Assembly (NCBI GenBank): GCA_040752195.1
Contig: JBFMFC010000008.1
Span: 27,992-91,991 of the forward strand
Length of the DNA stretch: 64,000 nt
Origin: DSNY01 sp040752195
Lineage (GTDB): Bacteria; Pseudomonadota; Gammaproteobacteria; Burkholderiales; Burkholderiaceae_F
Reading direction: 5' to 3'
Part shown: positions 16,868 to 25,998 of the stretch, in pieces
How the letters are laid out: each line of letters opens with the position of its first letter
How positions within the stretch are numbered: position 1 is the stretch's first letter
Notes under the pieces: generated by a model
What the model was told of the DNA's origin: nothing
Database searches by the model: none
Seen by the model: the letters and a program-made list of their open reading frames with translations, nothing else
Translations under genes and position numbers: made by a program

Positions 16868-18688
16868 CTATTTGCGCGGCGGGGGAACGTCGGTGCAGAC
16901 GCCTTCGTAGATCTCGGCGGCCATCCCGATCGATTCGCCGAGCGTCGGATGCGGGTGGATCGTGCGGCCGATGTCGGTCGCGTCGCAGCCCATTTCGATC
17001 GCCAATGCGATCTCGGAAATCAGGTCGCCGGCGTGCGTGCCGACGATGCCGCCGCCGACGATGCGATGCGTGTCTTCGTCGAACAGCAGCTTGGTGAAGC
17101 CCTCGTCGCGCCCGTTGGCGATCGCGCGCCCGCTCGCGCTCCACGGAAACTTCGCAACGCCGACCCGCACGCCCTTCTGCTTGGCTTCGTCTTCGGTCAG
17201 ACCCACCCAGGCCACCTCCGGGTCCGTGTACGCGACCGCAGGGATCACGCGCGCGTCGAAGTGCGACTTGTGTCCGGCGGCGGCTTCTGCCGCGACGTGG
17301 CCTTCGTGCACCGCCTTGTGCGCGAGCATCGGCTGGCCGACGATGTCGCCGATCGCGAAGATGTGCGGCGCGCTGGTGCGCATCTGCGAATCGACCTCGA
17401 CGTAGCCGCGCTCGGTGACCTTGACGCCGGCGCGCTCGGCGCCGATCTTGCGTCCGTTCGGGCTGCGTCCGACCGACTGCAGGATCATGTCGTAGCGCTG
17501 CGGCTCGGGCGACGCCTGTTCCCCTTCGAACCGCACCCATAGGCCGTCGGGCTTGGCTTCGGCAGCGACCGTCCGGGTCTTCAGCATCACCTTGTCGAAG
17601 CGGCCGGCGTTGTGCTTCTGCCAGACGCGCACGAGGTCGCGGTCGGCGCCGAGCATCAGGCCGTCCATCATCTCGACGATGTCGACGCGGCTGCCCAGCG
17701 TCGAATACACGGTCGCCATCTCGAGCCCGATGATGCCGCCGCCGATGACCAGCATCCGCTGCGGGATCGTGGGCAGTTCGAGCGCGCCGGTGGAGTCGAC
17801 GATGCGCGGATCGTCGGGCAGGAACGGCAGCCGCACCGCCGCCGAGCCCGCGGCGATGATCGCGCGGTCGAAGCGGATCGTCTTCTTCTCGCCGGTCTTG
17901 TCCTGGCCGTCGCCCGTGGTCAGCTCGACTTCGAGATGGTTCGGCCCGACGAAGCTGCCGTAGCCGCGGACCACGGTCACCTTGCGCATCTTCGCCATCG
18001 CGGCGAGCCCGCCGGTGAGCTTGCCGACGACTTTCGCCTTGTGAGCGCGCAGCTTTGCGAGGTCGACCGCCGGCTTGCCGAACGCCACCCCCAAGTCGGC
18101 GAAGTGCGCAGCTTCGTCCATCACCGCTGCCACGTGCAGCAGCGCCTTCGAGGGGATGCAGCCGACGTTCAGACACACGCCGCCGAGCGATCCGTAGCGC
18201 TCGACGAGCACCGTCTTCATTCCGAGGTCGGCCGCGCGGAACGCCGCCGAATAGCCGCCGGGGCCGGCGCCGAGCACGAGCATGTCGCAGTCAATGTCGG
18301 CAGCGATGGCGGGGCGCTGCACGGCGGAGGTCGGAGACATCCCCCCCGCCGCCCCTTTCTCCTCAAACGGGGGTGAGGCCGCCTGCCGGGGCTCGCGGCC
18401 CCCTTTCGCAGAGGGGGGCTCGGCGGGAGTTCCTGCCGCCGCAGCTTCGCTTGGCTCCAGTTCCAGAATGACGCTGCCCTCGGAAACCTTGTCCCCGAGC
18501 TTCACCCGCATCGCCTTGACCCGCCCGGCGTGCGACGACGGGATCTCCATCGACGCCTTGTCGCTCTCCACCGTGATCAGCGACTGATCCTTGGCAACCA
18601 CGTCGCCGGCCTTGACGAGCACCTCGATGACTTCCACGTCCTTGTAGTCGCCGATGTCCGGAACCTTCACTTCGATCGTCTGGCTCAT
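16868..18688 (-). CDS. lpdA: Dihydrolipoyl dehydrogenase (E3) with N-terminal lipoyl domain
   Basis: 606 residues. Residues 1-80 form a lipoyl domain with the modified lysine in VESDKASMEIP. A linker (about 81-125) precedes a full flavoprotein disulfide reductase: FAD loop VLGAGPGGYSAAFRAAD, redox pair in CLNVGCIPSKALLH, NAD-binding VIGGGIIGLEMA and the terminal HPHPTLGES. It reoxidises E2-bound dihydrolipoamide with NAD+ in the pyruvate dehydrogenase complex. The ATG overlaps the stop of the upstream proteasome homologue (ATGA), so translation is coupled. Lipoyl-E3 fusions are common in beta- and gammaproteobacteria. The linker carries an inserted palindromic element (see 18342-18428). Confidence 0.95.
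   Translation of the reverse strand: MSQTIEVKVPDIGDYKDVEVIEVLVKAGDVVAKDQSLITVESDKASMEIPSSHAGRVKAMRVKLGDKVSEGSVILELEPSEAAAAGTPAEPPSAKGGREPRQAASPPFEEKGAAGGMSPTSAVQRPAIAADIDCDMLVLGAGPGGYSAAFRAADLGMKTVLVERYGSLGGVCLNVGCIPSKALLHVAAVMDEAAHFADLGVAFGKPAVDLAKLRAHKAKVVGKLTGGLAAMAKMRKVTVVRGYGSFVGPNHLEVELTTGDGQDKTGEKKTIRFDRAIIAAGSAAVRLPFLPDDPRIVDSTGALELPTIPQRMLVIGGGIIGLEMATVYSTLGSRVDIVEMMDGLMLGADRDLVRVWQKHNAGRFDKVMLKTRTVAAEAKPDGLWVRFEGEQASPEPQRYDMILQSVGRSPNGRKIGAERAGVKVTERGYVEVDSQMRTSAPHIFAIGDIVGQPMLAHKAVHEGHVAAEAAAGHKSHFDARVIPAVAYTDPEVAWVGLTEDEAKQKGVRVGVAKFPWSASGRAIANGRDEGFTKLLFDEDTHRIVGGGIVGTHAGDLISEIALAIEMGCDATDIGRTIHPHPTLGESIGMAAEIYEGVCTDVPPPRK
18342..18428. repeat. Nested GC-rich palindromic element inserted in frame in the lpdA linker
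   Basis: The segment contains several inverted repeats: CCCCCT/AGGGGG around 18400-18419, GGCCGC/GCGGCC around 18378-18400, CCCC/GGGG around 18353-18374 and an outer CCCGCCG/CGGCGGG pair. It is read in frame as E3 residues about 87-116 (SAKGGREPRQ, SPPFEEKGAAGG), a peptide that looks like a translated REP-type repeat. Length is near a multiple of three, so the insertion is tolerated in the flexible linker. Confidence 0.6.
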
Positions 18689-19266
18689 GTGGTCTCTCCG
18701 CCCGCCAGCGGCAGGCTGAACACGCGCACCGGCAGCGCTGAACTCTTGTCGAACTCGGCACCCGCCTTGACGCCGACCTCGGCGATCGCGCGCGCCGACT
18801 TCAAACGGTCATACGCCGCGTACATCGCCCCGAGCGCAAAGTTGCGGCCCGAGCCGATGCCCCAGAACCGCTCGAAGCTGAACACTTCGCGGTACGAGTA
18901 CACGCCATAGATTCCGGTCGGATTCGCGATCACCGCGGTGATCTGCGACGACTCGTACGGGTCGGATTCGTCTTCCTTCGGGTTGAGGAAGTACTTCTCT
19001 TTGAGCACCGCGTGCAGCCGCTGGAAGGTCGTGAAGATCTGCTGCCGGCCGCCGAGCCGGCATTCCTCGCCCAGGTTGCGCAGCGCCTCGGCGAGCACGG
19101 CAAAGTGCGCGGTGCTGCCCGCCAGCCCGATGTACGAATCGCCGACCCGGATGATCTTCTCGTTGACCTCGTAGCCGTGCGGCAGCCGGGTCTCGCCAAA
19201 GGTCACGAGCGCGTCCGACGCGATCGCGATCTCGTTGTTCTTCTTGACGACGACGATCGTGGTCAC
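18685..19266 (-). CDS. Proteasome-like Ntn-hydrolase, BPH type (betaproteobacterial proteasome homologue)
   Basis: 193 residues; the longer in-frame extension is rejected because GTG at 19266 gives the sequence (M)TTIVVVKKNNEIAIASDA. Here Thr2 would become the N-terminal nucleophile after Met removal, as in HslV and proteasome beta subunits. Also visible are the SDALVTFG core, a lysine in the expected region (NEKIIRVGDSYIGLAGS), and GIGSGRNFALGAM. The known BPH family in betaproteobacteria forms double-ring particles; substrates are unknown. It lies 2 bp after aceF and overlaps lpdA by 4 bp (ATGA), so it is embedded in the pyruvate dehydrogenase operon. Confidence 0.85.
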   Translation of the reverse strand: MTTIVVVKKNNEIAIASDALVTFGETRLPHGYEVNEKIIRVGDSYIGLAGSTAHFAVLAEALRNLGEECRLGGRQQIFTTFQRLHAVLKEKYFLNPKEDESDPYESSQITAVIANPTGIYGVYSYREVFSFERFWGIGSGRNFALGAMYAAYDRLKSARAIAEVGVKAGAEFDKSSALPVRVFSLPLAGGETT

Positions 19267-19268
19267 GG

Positions 19269-20597
19269 CTACAGCAGCACCCGCCTGAAGTCGGCCAGAA
19301 TCTGGGCGAGGTACGCGTTGAACCGCGCCGCCGACGCACCGTCGACCACGCGGTGGTCCCACGACAGCGACAGCGGCAGGACGAGTCGCGGGATGAACTG
19401 CTTGCCGTCCCACACCGGCTTCGTCGTCGAGCGGCACACGCCGAGGATCGCCACTTCCGGCGCGTTGACGATCGGCGTGAAGTAGGTGCCGCCGATGCCG
19501 CCGAGCGAGGAGATCGAGAACGTTCCGCCCTGCATGTCGCCCGGCGCGAGCTTGCCGTCGCGCGCCTTGGCGGCGAGTGCGGCGGTCTCCTGCGCGATCT
19601 CGAAGATGCCCTTCTTGTCGGCGTCCTTGATCACGGGAACGACCAGCCCGTTCGGCGTGTCCGCCGCGAAGCCGATGTGCCAGTAGTTCTTGCGGATGAT
19701 CGCGTCGCCCTCGGGGGCGAGCGAGCTGTTGAAGTCGGGGAACTTTTTCAGCGCTGCTACGCAGGCTTTGATCAGGAAGGCGAGCATCGTGACCTTGACG
19801 CCGCTTTTCTCGTTCTCCTTATTCAACTGCACGCGGAAGGATTCCAGCTCGGTGATGTCGGCGTCCTCGTGGTTCGTGACGTGCGGGATCATCACCCAGT
19901 TGCGCGCCAGGTTCGGCCCCGACAGCTTCTTGATGCGCGACATCTCGACGCGCTCGACCGGGCCGAACTTGGCGAAGTCGACCTGCGGCCACGGAATCAC
20001 ACTCAGACCGCCGACGGCGGCGCCGGCGGCCGGTGCCGCGACCGGCCGCGCACCGCCCGTCAGCGCACGCTTCACGTACTCGCGCACGTCGTCGTGCGTG
20101 ATGCGGCCGTTCGGTCCGGTGCCGGCGACCTGCGTGAGATCGACGCCCAGTTCGCGCGCGAACTTGCGCACCGAAGGCGACGCGTGCGGCTTGGCGCCCG
20201 CCGGGCGCGGTTCGACCGGCGCAGGCGGCGCGACCATGTCGGTCGCGTAGTCGGTCGATGGCGGCGAGGCCGGTACCGCCGGTGTCGGCGCGGGCGCCGG
20301 CGCGGGCGCGGGTGCCGGTGCGGCCTGCGCGGGCGGCGGCGGCGCAGCGGCCACTTCGCTCGACTCGAGCATCAGGATCGGCGAGCCCTGCGAGACCTTG
20401 TCGCCGATTTTTACCCGCAGCGACTGCACGCGTCCCGCGGCCGGGCTGGGAATCTCCATCGACGCCTTGTCGCTCTCGACCGTGATCAGCGACTGGTCCT
20501 TGGCGACCGTGTCGCCCTCTTTCACCAGGACCTCGATCACTTCGACATCCTTGAAGTCGCCGATGTCCGGGACCTTCACCTCGACCGTCTGGCCCAT
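19269..20597 (-). CDS. aceF: Dihydrolipoyllysine acetyltransferase (pyruvate dehydrogenase E2)
   Basis: 442 residues. One lipoyl domain (about 3-78, lysine in VESDKASMEIP) is followed by an Ala/Pro linker (PAPAPAPAPAPTPAVPA), a peripheral subunit-binding domain (about 145-180: ASPSVRKFARELGVDLTQV) and the catalytic domain ending SLSWDHRVVDGASAARF, with the His and Asp of the acyltransferase centre. It transfers the acetyl group to CoA and forms the core of the complex. Only one lipoyl domain is present, where some relatives have two or three. The ATG lies 50 bp downstream of the aceE stop. Confidence 0.97.
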   Translation of the reverse strand: MGQTVEVKVPDIGDFKDVEVIEVLVKEGDTVAKDQSLITVESDKASMEIPSPAAGRVQSLRVKIGDKVSQGSPILMLESSEVAAAPPPPAQAAPAPAPAPAPAPTPAVPASPPSTDYATDMVAPPAPVEPRPAGAKPHASPSVRKFARELGVDLTQVAGTGPNGRITHDDVREYVKRALTGGARPVAAPAAGAAVGGLSVIPWPQVDFAKFGPVERVEMSRIKKLSGPNLARNWVMIPHVTNHEDADITELESFRVQLNKENEKSGVKVTMLAFLIKACVAALKKFPDFNSSLAPEGDAIIRKNYWHIGFAADTPNGLVVPVIKDADKKGIFEIAQETAALAAKARDGKLAPGDMQGGTFSISSLGGIGGTYFTPIVNAPEVAILGVCRSTTKPVWDGKQFIPRLVLPLSLSWDHRVVDGASAARFNAYLAQILADFRRVLL

Positions 20598-20647
20598 CGT
20601 CGTGTCTCCGTTGTTCTCGCTGGCCGCGCCACGGCGCGGCATGCGCG

Positions 20648-23362
20648 TCAGGCGCGCGTCGGGTTCGGTTTGTTCGGATCGATGCCGTACTTCTTGATCG
20701 CCTCGGCGACCTTGGCCATCGGCAGCGCGCCCTCTTCGGCGAGCGCGCGCAGCGCGGCGATCGTCACGAAGCGGCGGTCGACCTCGAAGAACTCGCGCAG
20801 CTTCTCGCGCGTGTCGGAGCGGCCGAAGCCGTCGGTGCCGAGCACGTGATACGCGCGGCCCTTCGGCAGATACGGCCGGATCTGATCGGCGAACAGCCGC
20901 ATGTAGTCGGTCGACGCGACGATCGGGCCGGCGGTGCGCTCGAGTTTCTCGGTGACGTAGGCCTTCTTCGGCTTCTTGTCGGCGGGGTGCAGCAGGTTCC
21001 AGCGCTCGCAATCGATTCCGTCGCGCCGCAGTTCGGTGAAGCTGGTGACGCTCCAGACGTCGCCGGCAACGCCCCAGTCGCGCTCGAGCAGGTCGGCGGC
21101 GGCGATGACCTCGCGCAGGATCGTCCCGCTGCCGAGAAGCTGGACGCGCGGAATCGACAGACCCTTGCCGCTGCCGGCCATGCCCTCCTTGAACAGGTAC
21201 ATGCCCTTGAGAATGCCCTCCTCCTGGCCGCGCTTGAGGCCCGGGTGCGGGTAGTTCTCGTTCATCAGCGTGACGTAGTACCAGACGTTGTCCTGCTCCT
21301 CGACCATGCGCTTCAGCCCCGCCTGCAGGATCACCGCGACCTCGTGCGCGAACGTCGGGTCGTAGCTGATGCAGTTCGGAACGGTCGCGCTCAACAGGTG
21401 CGAATGCCCGTCCTGGTGCTGCAGGCCTTCGCCGTTGAGCGTCGTGCGGCCGCTGGTGGCGCCGAGCAGGAAGCCGCGCGACTGCATGTCCCCGGCCGCC
21501 CAGCACAGGTCACCGACGCGCTGGAAGCCGAACATCGAATAGAAGATGTAAAAGGGGATCATGATGCGGTCGCTCGTCGAATACGACGTCGCGGCTGCGA
21601 TCCAGTCCGCCATCGCGCCCGCCTCGTTGATGCCTTCCTCCAGGATCTGTCCGGCTTTGTCCTCGCGGTAGTACGCCACCTGGTCGCGGTCGACCGGCTC
21701 GTACAGCTGTCCCTGCTGGCTGAAGATGCCGAGCTGCCTGAACATCCCTTCCATGCCGAACGTGCGCGCCTCGTCCGGAATGATCGGAACGACGCGCGGA
21801 CCCACGCCGCCGTCGCGCACGAGCTGCGTCAGGAAACGCACGAACGCCTGCGTCGTGCTGATCTCGCGGCCTTCGGCGGTCGGCTCGAGGATCGCCTTGA
21901 ATGCGTCGAGCCCGGGCACCGTGAGTTTCTCCGACGACACGCGCCGCCGCTGCGGCAGATAACCGCCGAGCGCGCGCCGCCGCTCGTGCAGGTACTTGAT
22001 CTCCGGCGAAGTGTCGGCGGGCTTGTAAAAAGGCACGTCGTCGATCTCGTCGTCGGGAATCGGGATCGCGAAGCGGTCGCGGAACTCGCGCACCGCCTCG
22101 GTATCGAGCTTCTTGACTTGGTGCGTCGGGTTCTTCGCTTCGCCGATCTTGCCCATGCCGAAGCCCTTGACGGTCTTCGCCAGGATCACGGTGGGCTGCC
22201 CTTCGTGCTTGACCGCCGCGGCGTACGCCGCGTAGATCTTGTGCGGATCGTGGCCACCGCGGTTCAGCCGCCAGATGTCCTCGTCGGTCATCCGCGACAC
22301 CAGTTCGAGCGTCTGCGGGTACTTGCCGAAGAAGTGCTTGCGCACGTAGGCGCCGTCCTTGGCCTTGTAGTTCTGGTATTCGCCGTCGACGGTTTCCTCC
22401 ATCAGCCGCAGCAGCCAGCCGTCCTTGTCCTTGGCGAGCAGCGGATCCCAGTACGAACCCCAGATCACCTTGATCACGTTCCAGCCGGCGCCGCGGAAGC
22501 TGCCTTCGAGCTCCTGGATGATCTTGCCGTTGCCGCGCACCGGTCCGTCGAGCCGCTGCAGATTGCAGTTGACGACGAAGATCAGGTTGTCGAGCTTCTC
22601 GCGCGCGGCCATGCCGATCGCGCCCATCGACTCCGGCTCGTCCATCTCGCCGTCGCCGCAGAAGCACCACACTTTGCGGCCGCTGGTGTCGGCGATGCCG
22701 CGGTTGTGCAGGTACTTCAGGAAGCGTGCCTGGTAGATGGCCTGCAGCGGTCCGAGGCCCATCGAGACCGTCGGGAACTGCCAGAAGTCCGGCATCAGCT
22801 TCGGATGCGGGTACGAAGTGACGCCCTTGCCGTCGACGTCGCGTCGGAAGTTGTCCAACTGCTCGGCGGTCAGCCGGCCTTCGAGGAAAGCGCGCGCGTA
22901 CACGCCCGGCGACGAGTGCCCCTGGAAGTAGATCAGGTCGCCGCCGAAGTCCGCGGTCGGTGCGCGCCAGAAGTGATTGAAGCCGACCTCCATCAGCGTG
23001 CCCACCGACGCATAGCTGGCGATGTGCCCGCCGAGGTCGCCGTCACGGCGGTTGGCGCGCACGACCATCGCCATCGCGTTCCAGCGGACGTACGCGCGGA
23101 TCCGCTCTTCGATCGCGTGGTCGCCCGGCGACCTCTCTTCGAGATGGGGCGGGATCGTGTTGATGTACGCGGTGTTCGGCGAGAACGGGATGTAGGCGCC
23201 GGACCGCCGCGCCTTGTCGATCAGCCGCTCGAGCAGGTAGTGCGCGCGGTACGCGCCTTCCCGTTCGAGCACGGCATCGAGCGCGTCGAGCCACTCCTGC
23301 GTCTCGAGCGCATCGGGATCGTTGGCGGCTGCAGCCGCCGGGACTTTCGGAATCGCGGACAT
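20648..23362 (-). CDS. aceE: Pyruvate dehydrogenase E1 component, homodimeric type
   Basis: 904 residues, normal for single-chain AceE. Landmarks are SPNTAYINTIPPHLEERSPG, the thiamine-diphosphate motif CFCGDGEMDEPESMG (GDG then NCNLQRLDGPVRGNGKI), HSSPGVYARAFLEG and GHSHLLSATVPNCISYDP. It decarboxylates pyruvate and reductively acetylates E2 in the cytoplasm. It is the first gene of the operon aceE-aceF-proteasome homologue-lpdA, behind a good sigma-70-type promoter. ATG at 23362 is chosen from the family N-terminus (MSAIPKVPAA). Confidence 0.97.
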   Translation of the reverse strand: MSAIPKVPAAAAANDPDALETQEWLDALDAVLEREGAYRAHYLLERLIDKARRSGAYIPFSPNTAYINTIPPHLEERSPGDHAIEERIRAYVRWNAMAMVVRANRRDGDLGGHIASYASVGTLMEVGFNHFWRAPTADFGGDLIYFQGHSSPGVYARAFLEGRLTAEQLDNFRRDVDGKGVTSYPHPKLMPDFWQFPTVSMGLGPLQAIYQARFLKYLHNRGIADTSGRKVWCFCGDGEMDEPESMGAIGMAAREKLDNLIFVVNCNLQRLDGPVRGNGKIIQELEGSFRGAGWNVIKVIWGSYWDPLLAKDKDGWLLRLMEETVDGEYQNYKAKDGAYVRKHFFGKYPQTLELVSRMTDEDIWRLNRGGHDPHKIYAAYAAAVKHEGQPTVILAKTVKGFGMGKIGEAKNPTHQVKKLDTEAVREFRDRFAIPIPDDEIDDVPFYKPADTSPEIKYLHERRRALGGYLPQRRRVSSEKLTVPGLDAFKAILEPTAEGREISTTQAFVRFLTQLVRDGGVGPRVVPIIPDEARTFGMEGMFRQLGIFSQQGQLYEPVDRDQVAYYREDKAGQILEEGINEAGAMADWIAAATSYSTSDRIMIPFYIFYSMFGFQRVGDLCWAAGDMQSRGFLLGATSGRTTLNGEGLQHQDGHSHLLSATVPNCISYDPTFAHEVAVILQAGLKRMVEEQDNVWYYVTLMNENYPHPGLKRGQEEGILKGMYLFKEGMAGSGKGLSIPRVQLLGSGTILREVIAAADLLERDWGVAGDVWSVTSFTELRRDGIDCERWNLLHPADKKPKKAYVTEKLERTAGPIVASTDYMRLFADQIRPYLPKGRAYHVLGTDGFGRSDTREKLREFFEVDRRFVTIAALRALAEEGALPMAKVAEAIKKYGIDPNKPNPTRA

Positions 23363-23425
23363 CGCTGTCTCCTCGGAATGTTCGCCGCGCGCGGCCACGC
23401 GACCGTGGGCGAAGTGCGCCTACGG

Positions 23426-23454
23426 ACTCTAACAGCGCCGATGACATCTTTCAA
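23426..23454 (-). promoter_or_regulatory. Sigma-70-type promoter of the pyruvate dehydrogenase operon
   Basis: On the minus strand TTGAAA (23454-23449, 5 of 6 to TTGACA) is followed after exactly 17 bp by TAGAGT (23431-23426, 4 of 6 to TATAAT). This predicts a start near 23419 and a 5' leader of about 57 nt before the aceE ATG. It is the best-matched sigma-70 promoter I found in the window. Confidence 0.65.
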
Positions 23455-23588
23455 ATAGCGGCATGTCGTCCCGGATAATGAAACTCCCGCACAGCGGCGG
23501 TCGCGAACCGGCCGCAGTTGCGTCGCTAATATGCAGTGCGCACGGGCGGCCGCATCCGCATTCCGCCGCATCCAACGCACTGTGCCCC

Positions 23589-25988
23589 ATGACGCCGCCG
23601 GCCGACAAGCGATCGCTGATCGCCGCCTTCGATGCGCTCGCCGACGCGCGATCGCGTCGCGTCCGTCCGGCGCCTTGGCTGCCGTTTGCGGTGATCGGTC
23701 TGCTGGCGGTGCTGATCGCGGGCCTGTTCGTCGCGATGGTGCTCGAGGACCGGCAGTTGCGGCGCGACGGGATGCATCGCGATATCGACTCCGCCGCGCA
23801 ACAGATCGGGCTGCGCCTGACGGCGCTCAGCGAGACGCTGACGACGGTGGCGCTGGAGATCGGCGCGGGAGCGATCGGCGAGCGCCGTTTCGCGAGTGTG
23901 GCGTCCGAACTGGTCGCGTCCAAGCCCGAGGTGATCCAGATCCGCTTCGTCGACCCCGCCGGACGCCTCGCGTGGCCACTGCCCTCGGCGACGAACGCGG
24001 TCGCTGGAACCGCGGTCGAGCCCGCGCTACAGCACCTTCTTGCGCGCGCCCAAGCGGCCGGAACCGCCACTTTCGCACTCTTGGGCGAAGCGGCGGCCGA
24101 CCCGTCGATTGCGCTGATCGTGCCGTCCTTTGCGCAAGCGCGCTACGTCGGCGCCATCGTCGCGCGCGTCTCGCCCGCTGAACTGCTTCGCGCCGGCGTG
24201 GCGGCCGAAACGGCCGACCGTTACCGCCTGTCGCTGCAGACCGCCTCGGGCGTTCTGGCCCGTAGCACCGCGAGTGCGCCTTCGGCAAGCGCCCTCAGCT
24301 ACTCGACCGGCGTGTCGCCGCTGCCGCCCGACGTGCGCTTGCATGCGACCGCGTTCAAGCTGGAGTCGGGGCTGGTCGGCAGCGCGCTGGTCTGGGTCGT
24401 CGGTGCGCTCGCCGCCGCGGTCGTGATCGCGCTCGGCGCGCTTGCTCACTACACGTCGCGGCAGGCGCGCATCGATCGCGCGCTGCTCGCCGAAACCGCG
24501 CTGCGGCGCGCGATGGAGGATTCGTTGGCCACCGGCCTGAGTGTCTTCGATACGGAAGGCGTGCTGCGCTACGTGAACCGCGCTTTCTGCCAGATGACGG
24601 GCTGGAGCGAGCGCGACCTGATCGGCCGCGGCGCGCCGCTGCCGTTCTGGCCGCCGGACATGCACGCCGAGCACCAGAAGAATCTGCGGCGGATTCTGTC
24701 GGCCGACATCCCGAGCGCGGGGTTCGAGGCGCAAGTGCTGCGTGCCGACGGCTCGCGCTTCGATGCGCGCATGTACGTGTCCGCGCTGGTCGACGATGCC
24801 GGACGGCAGATCGGCTGGATGAGTTCGATGGCCGACGTCACCGAACCGAAGCGCATCCGCAGCGAGCTGGCGGCGGCGCACGAACGCTTCACGACGGTGC
24901 TCGAGTCGCTCGAGGCCGCCGTGTCGGTCGCACCGATCGACGCGACGGCGGAGCGCGAGGCGCTGCTGTTCGCCAACCGCGAGTACCGCGCGCGCTTCGG
25001 CGACACCGATGCCGGCCACATGCGCCTGGCCGAGCGAGTACGCGGCCGGGCGGCGGCCGAACTGAGCGGCGAAGTGCTCGACGAGGTGAGCGGCCGCTGG
25101 TACGACGTGCGGATGCGCGAGATCCGCTGGCCGGCGAAGGACTACCACGACGGACGCGCGGTACGCCTGCAGATCGCCACCGACATCACGCTGCGCAAGA
25201 CGACCGAAGAGATCGCGCGCCAGCAGCAGGACAAGGTGCAGTTCACCTCGCGCCTGATGACGATGGGCGAGATGGCTTCGTCGCTGGCGCACGAACTCAA
25301 CCAGCCGCTCACGGCGATCACCAACTACAGCGAAGGAACGCTCGCCCGGCTGCGCGCCGGGCCGGTCCCGCCGACCGAACTGCGCGCCGCACTGGAGAAG
25401 ACCTCGAGCCAGGCGCAGCGCGCCGGCCGCATCATCCGCCGCATCCGCGAGTTCGTGAAGCGCTCCGAGCCGCGACGCCGGCCGACGCCGGCACAACGCG
25501 TCGTCGACGACGCGATCGCGTTCGCCGAGATCGAAGCGGGCAAGAAGAACATCGCGATCGTCGCCACCGTCGACACGGCGCTTCCGCCGCTGGACGTGGA
25601 TCCGATCCTGATCGAACAGGTGCTGCTGAACCTGCTGAAGAACGCGATCGACGCGATGGAGCACGCGGTCGTGCGCCGGATCGACGTGAGCGTGAGGCGC
25701 GCCGCGGCCGACGGCATGGCCGAAGTCGCCGTGATCGATCGCGGCACCGGCATCCCCGAAGCGCATCTGGCGAGCGTGTTCGAGCCGTTCTTCAGCACCA
25801 AGGCCGAAGGCATGGGGATGGGACTGAAGATCTGCCGATCGATCATCGAGTTTCACCAGGGCCGGCTACACATCGAAAAAAACCCGGAGCCGGCGGGCGG
25901 ATCGATCATGCGCTTCACGTTGCCGCTTGCGGCGGGCGACGCCGCTGCCGACAATTCGCGCGAGCCGAGCGAGGCTGCCGCCAAGTGA
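23589..25988 (+). CDS. Membrane-bound PAS sensor histidine kinase
   Basis: 799 residues. One N-terminal helix (about 31-52: FAVIGLLAVLIAGLFVAMVL) and a second (about 263-288: LVWVVGALAAAVVIALGALA) bracket a periplasmic sensor domain of about 210 residues. A PAS domain follows (about 310-430: GLSVFDTEGVLRYVNRAF, CQMTGWSERDLIG), then a second degenerate PAS-like segment. The HisKA box is MGEMASSLAHELNQPLTAI and the ATPase motifs are LLNLLKNAIDAME and GMGMGLKICRSII. HELNQPL is typical of the FixL/DctB-like subgroup. It diverges from aceE and is 10 bp from its regulator. Confidence 0.93.
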   Translation: MTPPADKRSLIAAFDALADARSRRVRPAPWLPFAVIGLLAVLIAGLFVAMVLEDRQLRRDGMHRDIDSAAQQIGLRLTALSETLTTVALEIGAGAIGERRFASVASELVASKPEVIQIRFVDPAGRLAWPLPSATNAVAGTAVEPALQHLLARAQAAGTATFALLGEAAADPSIALIVPSFAQARYVGAIVARVSPAELLRAGVAAETADRYRLSLQTASGVLARSTASAPSASALSYSTGVSPLPPDVRLHATAFKLESGLVGSALVWVVGALAAAVVIALGALAHYTSRQARIDRALLAETALRRAMEDSLATGLSVFDTEGVLRYVNRAFCQMTGWSERDLIGRGAPLPFWPPDMHAEHQKNLRRILSADIPSAGFEAQVLRADGSRFDARMYVSALVDDAGRQIGWMSSMADVTEPKRIRSELAAAHERFTTVLESLEAAVSVAPIDATAEREALLFANREYRARFGDTDAGHMRLAERVRGRAAAELSGEVLDEVSGRWYDVRMREIRWPAKDYHDGRAVRLQIATDITLRKTTEEIARQQQDKVQFTSRLMTMGEMASSLAHELNQPLTAITNYSEGTLARLRAGPVPPTELRAALEKTSSQAQRAGRIIRRIREFVKRSEPRRRPTPAQRVVDDAIAFAEIEAGKKNIAIVATVDTALPPLDVDPILIEQVLLNLLKNAIDAMEHAVVRRIDVSVRRAAADGMAEVAVIDRGTGIPEAHLASVFEPFFSTKAEGMGMGLKICRSIIEFHQGRLHIEKNPEPAGGSIMRFTLPLAAGDAAADNSREPSEAAAK

Positions 25989-25998
25989 ACAGGACCGC

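Noticed and set aside
23463..23588. Longer start for the sensor kinase at 23463
   Set aside because: The added 42 residues are Arg/His/Pro-rich with no domain and fill the divergent promoter region; ATG 23589 is preferred.
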